From positions 124,001 to 188,000 of the forward strand of contig NZ_KB902182.1 in NCBI RefSeq assembly GCF_000379425.1: DNA of 64,000 nucleotides, written 5' to 3'. This document shows positions 1 to 7,104 of this stretch, in pieces (position 1 is the first letter of the stretch; each line of letters opens with the position of its first letter). The position numbers and the translations under genes were made by a program. This DNA comes from Corynebacterium lubricantis DSM 45231. GTDB taxonomy: Bacteria > Actinomycetota > Actinomycetes > Mycobacteriales > Mycobacteriaceae. Below the pieces are notes generated by a model. It was given only the letters and a program-made list of their open reading frames with translations, searched no databases and had not been told where the DNA came from.

Positions 1-1433
1 TCGACGACCTCGGGGAATTCACCCAGAGTGCGAATCAGGTCGCCCTCCTTTTCATGGGTAAGCAAGGAAAGGTCAGCGCCCTCGCGCGAGACGCCAAGCT
101 CGTCGGCCTTGCGCTTGATCGAGCACAGGCGCGCATGGCCGTATTGCACGTAGTACACCGGGTTGTCGCTGGACTGCGATGCCCACAGGCTCAGGTCAAT
201 ATCTAGGGAAGAGTCCACGCTCGAGCGCACCAGGGAGTAACGCGCAGCATCGACACCAATGGCGTCCACCAGGTCATCGAGTGTGATCACGGTACCTGCA
301 CGCTTCGACATCTTCACTGCCTTGCCGTCGCGCAGCAGGTTGACCATCTGACCAATGAGGACCTCGACCTGCTCCGGGTTATAGCCCAGTGCCGCCGCGG
401 CAGCCTTCAGGCGCGCGATATAGCCGTGGTGATCGGCGCCGAGCATGTAGATCGCCAGATCATGGCCACGGTCAAACTTGTCAGCCACGTACGCAATATC
501 GCCGGCGATGTAGGCGTGGTTGCCGTCCGACTTAATCACCACGCGGTCCTTGTCGTCGCCAAAGTTGCTCGAGCGCAACCACCACGCACCATCAGCTTCA
601 TAGAGATTGCCGTTATCCTTCAGGCGCTCAATCGCCTTATCCACCGCACCCGACTCGAACAGCGAGTTCTCGTGGAAGAAGACATCAAAGTCGGTCCCGA
701 AATCATGCAAGGAGGTCTTGATGTGCTCAAACATCATCTCCACACCCTCAGCGCGGAAGGTCTCCTCAACGGTTGCGGCCTCGCCCTCAAGAGCATCAGG
801 ACGCTTTGCGACGACCGCCTCTGCAATCTCAGTGATGTAGTCCCCTCCGTAACCATCTTCTGGGGTGGGCTCCCCCTTGGCAGCTGCTACCAGGGAACGA
901 GCGAAGCGGTTGATCTGCTCGCCGTGATCGTTGAAGTAGTACTCGCGGGTCACCTCAGCGCCCGCAGCTTCGAGGACGCGTCCGAGGGAGTCACCCACAG
1001 CTGCCCAACGGGTGCCACCGAGGTGGATCGGGCCGGTCGGGTTCGCCGAGACAAACTCCAGGTTGATCTTCTGATCAGCGTAGATCGCGGAGTTACCGAA
1101 GCTTTCTGCCTGCTCCAAGACCTCGGAGACGATCGAGCCCTGCGCGGCTGCAGCGAGGCGCAGGTTAATAAAGCCGGGTCCAGCTACTTCTGCCGAATCG
1201 ATCTCAGGGGAGGAGGCGAGCTCGTCGCAAAGCCATCCCGCGAGCTCACGCGGATTCGTACCTGCCTTCTTGGCCACCTGGAGCGCAATATTGGTGGCGT
1301 AATCGCCATGCTCCGGGTTGCGTGGGCGCTCAACGGTCACGGTTTCGGGGACAACCGAGGAATCCAAGTCGTGCGACTCAAGCACGCGCACGGCAGTGTC
1401 TTTAATATGTGCAGCCAAATCAGCAGGGGTCAT
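1..1433 (-). CDS. argS: Arginyl-tRNA synthetase, N-terminal 477 residues (cut by window edge)
   Basis: Class I aminoacyl-tRNA synthetase that charges tRNA-Arg in the cytoplasm. Read on the minus strand from the ATG at 1431-1433, the protein starts [20 protein letters not shown]. An N-terminal Arg-tRNA-synthetase-type domain is followed by the HIGH-type signature HLGG in [10 protein letters not shown] (residues about 131-140) and the KMSKS-type signature KMSKRAG near residue 373. The family is about 550 residues long, so the last 70-80 residues, including most of the DALR anticodon-binding domain, lie beyond position 1. A tRNA-Arg gene lies 2 kb away. The family call is certain. Confidence 0.97.
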   Translation of the reverse strand, partial: MTPADLAAHIKDTAVRVLESHDLDSSVVPETVTVERPRNPEHGDYATNIALQVAKKAGTNPRELAGWLCDELASSPEIDSAEVAGPGFINLRLAAAAQGSIVSEVLEQAESFGNSAIYADQKINLEFVSANPTGPIHLGGTRWAAVGDSLGRVLEAAGAEVTREYYFNDHGEQINRFARSLVAAAKGEPTPEDGYGGDYITEIAEAVVAKRPDALEGEAATVEETFRAEGVEMMFEHIKTSLHDFGTDFDVFFHENSLFESGAVDKAIERLKDNGNLYEADGAWWLRSSNFGDDKDRVVIKSDGNHAYIAGDIAYVADKFDRGHDLAIYMLGADHHGYIARLKAAAAALGYNPEQVEVLIGQMVNLLRDGKAVKMSKRAGTVITLDDLVDAIGVDAARYSLVRSSVDSSLDIDLSLWASQSSDNPVYYVQYGHARLCSIKRKADELGVSREGADLSLLTHEKEGDLIRTLGEFPEVV

Positions 1434-1543
1434 GAGGCATGAGTTTAATTTACTCAGGTCTCTTTTACCGAAGCAGGGTCCCTCCCGCCCGTTCAGGGGG
1501 AGGTTTCGGCCGGTGACGGGGCGGACTAAAAAGGTGTAACTAA

Positions 1544-1549
1544 TATGAT
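1544..1549 (+). promoter_or_regulatory. Candidate -10 element (TATGAT) upstream of the secreted hydrolase
   Basis: TATGAT lies in the 258-bp divergent region between argS and the hydrolase at 1692. It is a good actinobacterial -10 match, but no clear -35 element is visible. It is read towards the hydrolase, whose leader would then contain the inverted repeat at 1563-1604. Confidence 0.3.
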
Positions 1550-1562
1550 TTATACACAAAAC

Positions 1563-1604
1563 CACCGGTTGCCGACCTATTCCACTAGGTAGGTACAACC
1601 GGTG
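1563..1604 (+). repeat. 42-bp inverted repeat in the leader of the secreted hydrolase
   Basis: The outer arms CACCGGTTG (1563-1571) and CAACCGGTG (1596-1604) pair perfectly. Inside them CCGACCTA and TAGGTAGG pair with one mismatch around a short loop. No T-run follows, so it does not look like a simple intrinsic terminator. It sits between the argS start and the hydrolase start, where a leader hairpin or a protein-binding site would be. Function is inferred only from position. Confidence 0.5.
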
Positions 1605-1691
1605 ACTTTGCTGTCATTGTTTCCCGTGCCGCGTATCACGCGCGCAGGTCCTATTATGAGGTGCGTCCCTGAATTTTCCCTGGAAGGTCCC

Positions 1692-3341
1692 ATGCGAAAT
1701 CCCGCCAAGTCAATAAGGAAACGCGCAACGCGCTCGGCCGGTGGCGCACTTGCCACTGCATTACTCGCTGTTGGGCTGATCGCGCCCGCCGCCGACGCTC
1801 AGACCGAGGCAGGAACTTCCCCGATTACGTGGGAAGCGTGTCCCGCTGAAGTCACCGATGCCTCCGCTGAATGTGGACGCATCGACGTGCCACGCGACTA
1901 CGCCGATCCTGCAGGGCCGACCATTTCCGTCGGATTTGTGCGCAACCCAGCCGACAATCCCGCTGCGCGCCGAGGCAGCCTGTTCGTCAATCCTGGCGGT
2001 CCTGGTGGCAGCGTGTACCCGATGGCTGCGAGCCCCGAGGCGTACCCGTTGCCTGCCGGCATCTCAGAAGAGTGGGATGTCATCGGCGTGCAGCCTCGTG
2101 GTCTCGCCGGCTCCACCCAGATCCGCTGCGAGGGCATTGAGGGCTCCCCACAGGACATGTTGGACAACTTCGTCGCTCCAACATCGATGTTCCTGCGCGC
2201 CTGCGAGAAATCCGACCCTGGCTACGTGCGTACGCTGACCACTGCGAACACCGCAGAGGACTGGGAGATGGTGCGCCGCGCACTCGATCTTGAGTCCATC
2301 TCCATCCTGGGTCTGTCTTATGGCACGTATCTCGGCTCGGTCTACGCAACGCGCCACCCGGATCGCGTCGACCGCCTAGTCCTCGACTCGGCGATGAACC
2401 CGGAGACCAAGTGGAACGAGCTCGTGCTCAACCAGCGTCCTGCCATGCAGCGCTCGCTGTACCAATTCTTCGGCTACGCCGCGAACAACAATGACCTTTA
2501 TGGCATGGGCGATACCCCGTTGAAGGTGTACAACACCTGGGGCAAGCGAGTCCTTGCCGAATCGGGCACTACTCCTACCCTGCTTCCGCCTCAGGCTCAG
2601 GTTGGCGATCTTCCTGCCGATGTCGCATGGGCTGGCGAAGCGGGCGCCGACGCGATGACCGCACTGAACGTGCCAAGTTCGCAGGCAGAGAGCCTGGCGA
2701 ACACCACCATGAACGGCAGCGATGGCGAAGCCACCTCCATTACCTGGCAAGCCACCGTCCAGCTGATGGCGGCACCGAGCATGTGGCACGAGCTGGCCAA
2801 TCACATCGCGGGCATCGAGTCCCTACCAGGTACTACCGAGGCTGAAATGAACGAGGCCTACGGTCAGTACAGCCAGGAAGAGCTCGATGCAATGGCCATC
2901 TCGCAGCTCAACTCCGTGGCGTTTATGTACCTGCAGACTTGCAACGAGAACGTCACTCCCCCGAACTACGCGCTGATTCCTGAGTACGTGTGGGGCACCT
3001 ACGTGATGAAGAATGGTCGCATTCCTTATAACTTGGGCTACGGTGCTGGTGTCACCTGCAACGGCTACGCACCAGTGACCGGAGTGCAGCCTCTCGACGG
3101 TTCCCAGCTTGAGACTCGTCCGCTGCAGATCTCGGGCACCGACGATGCCCAGACGATTTACAGCGAGCGCCACTACATGGCCAACAAGATGGGCGCTCAT
3201 GTGCTCACCGTGCACGGTCCAGGCCACGGCCACGTCGCGGCAGGCAACCCAGTTGTCGACGACATCGTGGTCAACTACCTGCGCACCGGCGATACCGGCC
3301 CGTCCGATGCCCCGGGCTACTGGTCTTCGCAGCGCGGATAG
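1692..3341 (+). CDS. Secreted alpha/beta hydrolase, tripeptidyl-aminopeptidase (TAP)-like
   Basis: 549-residue exported serine hydrolase of the TAP / SlpD-SlpE type, expected to remove short N-terminal peptides outside the membrane. The start is the ATG at 1692, preceded by GGAAGG; an upstream GTG at 1602 would add a non-coding-like extension. Residues 1-37 form a Sec signal peptide (basic start, hydrophobic core, APAADAQ cleavage region). An oxyanion-region loop NPGGPGGS lies at about 100-107 and the nucleophile elbow GLSYG at about 207-211 (Ser209). A C-terminal TAP-like region carries the His candidate in HGPGHGH near residue 518. Similar secreted proteases are common in corynebacteria. 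The natural substrate is not evident. Confidence 0.85.
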   Translation: MRNPAKSIRKRATRSAGGALATALLAVGLIAPAADAQTEAGTSPITWEACPAEVTDASAECGRIDVPRDYADPAGPTISVGFVRNPADNPAARRGSLFVNPGGPGGSVYPMAASPEAYPLPAGISEEWDVIGVQPRGLAGSTQIRCEGIEGSPQDMLDNFVAPTSMFLRACEKSDPGYVRTLTTANTAEDWEMVRRALDLESISILGLSYGTYLGSVYATRHPDRVDRLVLDSAMNPETKWNELVLNQRPAMQRSLYQFFGYAANNNDLYGMGDTPLKVYNTWGKRVLAESGTTPTLLPPQAQVGDLPADVAWAGEAGADAMTALNVPSSQAESLANTTMNGSDGEATSITWQATVQLMAAPSMWHELANHIAGIESLPGTTEAEMNEAYGQYSQEELDAMAISQLNSVAFMYLQTCNENVTPPNYALIPEYVWGTYVMKNGRIPYNLGYGAGVTCNGYAPVTGVQPLDGSQLETRPLQISGTDDAQTIYSERHYMANKMGAHVLTVHGPGHGHVAAGNPVVDDIVVNYLRTGDTGPSDAPGYWSSQRG

Positions 3342-3468
3342 GTTTTCGGGGTCTGCTTGGGGTGTGACCGGGGTGTGATTTAAGCCCTGCACCACCCCGT
3401 GCTAAAGTCATATCCGTCGTGAGAACTACCAGCGTGCGGTTAGCGTGTTGCTTCTTCCGGCGGATTTT

Positions 3469-3542
3469 GTCTCCGTAGCTCAGCGGATTAGAGCATCGGT
3501 TTCCGGTACCGAAGGTCGCAGGTTCGATCCCTGTCGGGGACA
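3469..3542 (+). tRNA. tRNA-Arg (anticodon CCG)
   Basis: A full cloverleaf can be folded. The acceptor stem GTCTCCG pairs with CGGGGAC (one T-G pair), followed by discriminator A. The anticodon stem TCGGT/ACCGA holds the loop TTCCGGT with anticodon CCG at 3503-3505, and the T arm contains GGTTCGATCC. The anticodon reads the Arg codon CGG. The 3' CCA is not encoded. A terminator hairpin follows directly. Confidence 0.95.
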
Positions 3543-3550
3543 CAAATAAA

Positions 3551-3594
3551 GTGTGCGTTTTCAAACATTAAACGTTTGAAACCGCACATTTTTT
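3551..3594 (+). terminator. Rho-independent terminator of tRNA-Arg
   Basis: GTGCGTTTTCAAAC and GTTTGAAACCGCAC form a 14-bp stem with one mismatch around a short AT loop. It is followed by TTTTTT and starts 9 nt after the tRNA. Confidence 0.85.
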
Positions 3595-3610
3595 GCTTGA
3601 AAGTTTAAAA

Positions 3611-3753
3611 AGGTGCACTTTGCAAGATATTACCTTTGTGCGACCTGCGGTTTTATATTTCGTCGTGCGTTAGGTCCGGGCCGAGCGTACCTAACGCACG
3701 ACGAAAACCAAAAGCCCAGGTCAAGTAATGATAATATCTTGCGTACTGCACCT
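3611..3753. repeat. 143-bp near-palindromic element (65-bp imperfect inverted arms)
   Basis: Left arm 3611-3675 and the reverse complement of right arm 3689-3753 align without gaps over 65 bp with 51 identities by hand count. The outermost 7 bp (AGGTGCA/TGCACCT) and the innermost 18 bp (TTTCGTCGTGCGTTAGGT and its complement) are perfect, around a 13-nt spacer. It lies between the tRNA-Arg terminator and the 3' end of the VOC gene. A small non-autonomous mobile element (MITE-like) is the best guess. No target-site duplication is obvious at its edges. The rest of the 3342-3773 gap holds only the tRNA and its terminator. Confidence 0.75.
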
Positions 3754-3773
3754 AGTTTTGGCTACAAAAGTAC

Positions 3774-4262
3774 TTAGAGGCCGTGAAACTCGTTCACCTT
3801 CGCCCCCGATTCGGCGTCGCTGTAGTCCTCGACGCGGGTCATGATGCTCCAGCGCACTCCGAAGGGATCAACGAGGCTGCAGTACCTATCTCCACTGGCA
3901 AAATAGGCAACGGGCTCGCGCACTCGAGCGCCCCGGGCTTCGGCAAGTTCCGCAACCTCGTCGACGTTGGGGCAATAGTGGGTCAGCGAGAAGGTGACGG
4001 GCGATCCGTCCGGGGCGGCCATTTCGGTCTCTGCAGAAGGCGCGCCCAACTGCAGTCGACCCGAGGGGAAGTCGATTTCTGCGTGGACGATGACGCCATC
4101 AAAGGCGGTAGTGGAGGCGGTTGTGGCGCCAAAGACTTCTTCATAAAACTTAATAGCACCCGCCGGGTCTGCTAGGGCAAGAAAAGGCGTGATCGAGGTG
4201 TATTCGTTGGGGGTTCCGTTGGTTGTGTATTGGCCGGTGACGGCCTGTTGTGGCTGGTTCAT
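3774..4262 (-). CDS. VOC-family (glyoxalase/PhnB-like) protein
   Basis: 162-residue protein of the vicinal-oxygen-chelate fold, related to PhnB-like and glyoxalase/bleomycin-resistance proteins. Typical features are the first beta strand ITPFLALADPAGAIKFYEEV (about 24-43) and the closing LVDPFGVRWSI near residue 137. These proteins usually dimerise around a metal site, but the reaction here is unknown. The start is the ATG at 4262 (MNQPQQ); longer in-frame starts would run into the divergent AraC gene. The 50-bp gap to that divergent gene suggests shared regulation. Confidence 0.8.
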   Translation of the reverse strand: MNQPQQAVTGQYTTNGTPNEYTSITPFLALADPAGAIKFYEEVFGATTASTTAFDGVIVHAEIDFPSGRLQLGAPSAETEMAAPDGSPVTFSLTHYCPNVDEVAELAEARGARVREPVAYFASGDRYCSLVDPFGVRWSIMTRVEDYSDAESGAKVNEFHGL

Positions 4263-4312
4263 ACTTCTAAAGTTATCGGGCGCAGACCATGTGAGTCTTG
4301 TAGATTTGTGCC

Positions 4313-5101
4313 ATGAGTGAGCACACCCGCGGGCGGCTCTACCCAGAAGAGCAACCTCCGACATTTCGGCGCATTACCCCGCACGAGTGCGTCAAGGACC
4401 TCGTGCGTTGGTGGTGGGTGTCCGCATGGGAGGTGTCTCTCGGTTCCACATCGCAGCAGCATATTTTGGCGTATCCAGATTCGAAGCTCTCCATCGAACC
4501 GGACGCAATCAAAATTACCTGCCCGACCACGCAGGCCTATGCGCACGAGCTCGCAGGAACGAGTTGGGTGGTAGGCGCCAGGCTACAGCCTGCGGGTATT
4601 GCACTTTTCACCGAGGACCCGGCGTCGCTCGCGGATCGATTTCTTCCGCTCCACGACCCGCATCTGCACGAGAGCACGAAAAACGCCGTGGATGCACAGG
4701 GGCTGGAGGCGGGCGTGGGTGTCGTCGAGAAGCGACTACGTGACTCTCCTCCCCCGTCGGAGCTCGCTCTGCTGGCCAATGCAATGGTGGCGCTGATCGA
4801 GGTGTCGGACAAGATCACGAAGATTGAGGAGATTGCGGAGGCGCTGAATGTCTCGGTGGGCACGGTGCATCGACTGGCGGAGAGATATATCGGCGTCACT
4901 CCGTACAAGATCATTCAGCGCAGGCGCCTGCATACCGCGGCGGAGCAACTGCGGCACTCGCCCAAGAGCTTGGCGGAGATCGCCCTGGCGAACGGTTTTA
5001 GCGATCAGGCTCATTTTGCGAAGGAGTTTAAGAAGGTGGTCGGGCTACCACCGAGTCAGTACCGCGAGTCGGCCACGCACGGGTATCCTCGAGGAAAGTA
5101 A
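4313..5101 (+). CDS. AraC-family transcriptional regulator
   Basis: 262-residue regulator. The C-terminal third (about 165-255) has the two helix-turn-helix motifs of the AraC/XylS family: IEEIAEALNVSVGTVHRLAE, then SLAEIALANGFSDQAHFAKE and the closing LPPSQYRE. The N-terminal region resembles the sensory part of DUF6597-type AraC proteins, but its ligand is unknown. It is divergent from the VOC gene and followed 23 bp later by muconolactone isomerase on the same strand, so it may control either neighbour. Confidence 0.9.
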   Translation: MSEHTRGRLYPEEQPPTFRRITPHECVKDLVRWWWVSAWEVSLGSTSQQHILAYPDSKLSIEPDAIKITCPTTQAYAHELAGTSWVVGARLQPAGIALFTEDPASLADRFLPLHDPHLHESTKNAVDAQGLEAGVGVVEKRLRDSPPPSELALLANAMVALIEVSDKITKIEEIAEALNVSVGTVHRLAERYIGVTPYKIIQRRRLHTAAEQLRHSPKSLAEIALANGFSDQAHFAKEFKKVVGLPPSQYRESATHGYPRGK

Positions 5102-5124
5102 TAGTCGCAAAAGAAAGGTTTCAC

Positions 5125-5415
5125 ATGCTGTTTCTTGCCCGTATGGACGTTGATTTCCCCGATAACTTGACCCCTGAGCAGGTCGCTGATTTTCAGAAGC
5201 GCGAGAAGGAATACTCCGGTTCGCTGCAGGCTTCGGGCAAGATGAAGGGCATCTGGCGCGTCGTCGGCGAGTACTCCAACTACTCCATCTATGACGCTGC
5301 GGACAACGATGAGCTGCATGACATCTTCCAGAATTTCCCGATGTACAAGTACATGAACATTCACGTCACGCCGCTGGCGAAGCACCCGAACTGGACGGAT
5401 GCCTGCGCATACTAG
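5125..5415 (+). CDS. catC: Muconolactone delta-isomerase
   Basis: 96-residue protein, the normal size of the family, which isomerises muconolactone to beta-ketoadipate enol-lactone in the catechol branch of the beta-ketoadipate pathway. Recognisable parts are MLFLARMDVDFPDNLTPEQV at the start and the C-terminal HVTPLAKHPN. A ribosome-binding site AAGAAAGG lies upstream. catA and catB, its usual partners, are not nearby; the neighbours are an AraC regulator and a PspC gene. It may serve catechol genes elsewhere or be recruited to another lactone. Confidence 0.85.
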   Translation: MLFLARMDVDFPDNLTPEQVADFQKREKEYSGSLQASGKMKGIWRVVGEYSNYSIYDAADNDELHDIFQNFPMYKYMNIHVTPLAKHPNWTDACAY

Positions 5416-5427
5416 GCAACAATAAAT

Positions 5428-5461
5428 TCGGCCACCTACCCAGAATGGGGAAGGTGGCCGA
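5428..5461. terminator. Hairpin between convergent genes (probable bidirectional terminator)
   Basis: TCGGCCACCT (5428-5437) pairs perfectly with AGGTGGCCGA (5452-5461), between the convergent catC and PspC genes. The T-tracts are weak. Confidence 0.6.
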
Positions 5462-5476
5462 TGTGTTTACCGGGGT

Positions 5477-5680
5477 TTAAATCGGAGCTTCTGGCATGAG
5501 GATCCATGCGACGATGTAAAGCAGCACGCCTGCGAATCCGGCCAGGGTGGCTACGACGAACAAGAGACGAACGAGAGTTGCGTTGATTCCGTAGGTCTCT
5601 GCGATGCCTCCACACACACCGGCGATGTAGCGGTCGTTCCTGGAGCGTTGCAATTTGTTGGAGAGCGGGTTGTTGCTCAT
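5477..5680 (-). CDS. PspC-domain small membrane protein
   Basis: 67-residue protein. A PspC domain (RNDRYIAGVCGGIAETYGIN) is followed by a hydrophobic segment ending in LLYIVAWILMPEAP. Such proteins act in envelope-stress responses, but the partner here is unknown. Two ATG codons are possible, at 5686 and 5680. The ribosome-binding site AGAAAGG (5689-5695) is 8 nt from the second and only 2 nt from the first, so the second is chosen. Confidence 0.85.
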   Translation of the reverse strand: MSNNPLSNKLQRSRNDRYIAGVCGGIAETYGINATLVRLLFVVATLAGFAGVLLYIVAWILMPEAPI

Positions 5681-5792
5681 GGTCATAGCCTTTCTTGATG
5701 TTTGTTCCTGTTAGTTCATATTTAACTCGCTAACAAGCACAAATACATCGGGGCCAACCCTGATTTTTACCCTGATCCAGACGTCACAGCGC

Positions 5793-6293
5793 CTATGCCT
5801 TGGCGTTCACTGCTCCGTTGAAGCCTGCCGTTCCCGGCACATTATTGACCTGTGCTACACCGTCCATCCAGCGGCGAAGGTGCTCAACATCCTCCGGATG
5901 CATGTGATCAAACACGAGGCGACGCACACTTTCTACGTGCGCCGGCGCGGCTTGCTCAAGTCGGCGCATGCCCTCCTCCGTCAAAGAGACGACGACTCCG
6001 CGGCCATCGCCAGGGCTTTTTCGCTTTTCGACGAGCCCACGGCGCTCCATGCGAGTGATCTGGTGTGAGGTGCGTGAGCGATCCCAATCGAGGTCTGTAC
6101 ACAAATCCCGAAGGCGCATCTCACAATCCTCTGATTCAGACAGAGACACGAGGACTGAAAATTCAGAAGTGGAAAGATCTGTGCCCGCTTGCAGGGTTTC
6201 ATCCATCGCACGATTGATCTTCCTCGTCGTCGCGAGCATCGCGCGCCATAGGTCTTGTTCCTCTTCATTGAGCCATCGTGCGTCCGTAGCCAT
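5793..6293 (-). CDS. MarR-family transcriptional regulator
   Basis: 166-residue winged-helix regulator. The DNA-binding region covers about residues 45-110, with the recognition part LDWDRSRTSHQITRMERRGL and the wing VEKRKSPGDGRGVVVSLTEE. MarR dimers usually repress their own or adjacent genes and release DNA on binding small phenolic or oxidising ligands. It is divergent from the YceI gene; a 10-bp palindrome in between (6390-6399) is a candidate site. Confidence 0.9.
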   Translation of the reverse strand: MATDARWLNEEEQDLWRAMLATTRKINRAMDETLQAGTDLSTSEFSVLVSLSESEDCEMRLRDLCTDLDWDRSRTSHQITRMERRGLVEKRKSPGDGRGVVVSLTEEGMRRLEQAAPAHVESVRRLVFDHMHPEDVEHLRRWMDGVAQVNNVPGTAGFNGAVNAKA

Positions 6294-6389
6294 ATCAGCA
6301 ACCCTACTATCGGTTAGTATCTTTTGAAAAACTTTATCAAGTTGACCTGTGATTTATAACCCAAACCAAAATTACTTTAAATTTAGAGT

Positions 6390-6399
6390 TGACATGTCA
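6390..6399. promoter_or_regulatory. Candidate operator (TGACATGTCA palindrome)
   Basis: A perfect 10-bp palindrome lies within the 199-bp divergent region between marR and the YceI gene. An AGTTGAC half-motif occurs twice in the region (about 6340 and 6386). The link to the MarR protein is positional inference. Confidence 0.3.
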
Positions 6400-6492
6400 C
6401 CAACTTCATCTTATCGTAGTCCGTATCGCGCTGCACTGGCGCAGGCAACATCTGTAAGAATGAACAAAGCATAAACTTAGGAGTATATTTTC

Positions 6493-7038
6493 ATGGCTAA
6501 CTTGACCGGCACCTACGATCTGGACCCAGCACACACCAAGATTTCTTTCACCGCTCGCCACGCAATGGTGACCAAGGTTCGCGGCCACTTCGACGATTGG
6601 TCGTCTGATGTCGTTATCGACCAGGAGAACCCAGAGAACAGCAACATCAACGTTGTTATCCAGGCAGCTTCCGTGAACACCGGCAGCTCCGACCGCGACG
6701 CACACGTCCACGGCGATGACTTCTTTGCAGTTGACAAGTACCCAGAGATCAAGTTCTCCTCCACCAAGTTCAACCTGGACGAGAATGGCAACGGCACCAT
6801 CGATGGTGAGCTGACCATCCGCGACACCACCAAGCCAGTTACCCTGGATGTTGAAGTCTTCGGTGTTGAGGAAGATCCTTTCGGCAACGTCCGCGCTGGT
6901 TTCGAGGCTTCCACCAAGATCAATCGCAAGGACTTCGGTGTTGACTTCCAGGCTCCAATGAAGACCGGTGGCGTTCTGGTTTCTGAGCAGGTCGGCATCG
7001 AGATCGAGGGCTCCGGCATCAAGCGCGCTGAGGCATAA
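6493..7038 (+). CDS. YceI-family lipid-binding protein
   Basis: 181-residue YceI-like protein, a lipocalin-like beta barrel that binds isoprenoid or similar lipids. The family opening LTGTYDLDPAHTKISFTARH and the central RVSVSS-type repeats are clear. There is no signal peptide, so it is probably cytoplasmic, unlike E. coli YceI. The start is the ATG at 6493 after TAGGAG. A strong terminator follows. Confidence 0.9.
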   Translation: MANLTGTYDLDPAHTKISFTARHAMVTKVRGHFDDWSSDVVIDQENPENSNINVVIQAASVNTGSSDRDAHVHGDDFFAVDKYPEIKFSSTKFNLDENGNGTIDGELTIRDTTKPVTLDVEVFGVEEDPFGNVRAGFEASTKINRKDFGVDFQAPMKTGGVLVSEQVGIEIEGSGIKRAEA

Positions 7039-7067
7039 GTTCTTCAGCCTTTAAGGCACATCTAAAG

Positions 7068-7104
7068 TTCCACCACCTGCCACTCTCGGGTGGTGGAATT
7101 TTTT
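7068..7104. terminator. Intrinsic terminator between convergent YceI and SMC-like genes
   Basis: TTCCACCACC (7068-7077) pairs with GGTGGTGGAA (7089-7098) and is followed by TTTTTT. It overlaps the last codons of the convergent gene. Confidence 0.85.

Noticed and set aside
426-1442. 338-codon plus-strand frame over the argS region
   Set aside because: The minus strand encodes a clear arginyl-tRNA synthetase with HLGG and KMSKR motifs; this frame is its shadow.
3655-3711. Central hairpin of the near-palindrome as a simple terminator of the VOC gene
   Set aside because: The symmetry extends over 65 bp on both sides and the tRNA already has its own terminator. A terminator role is possible but does not explain the whole structure.
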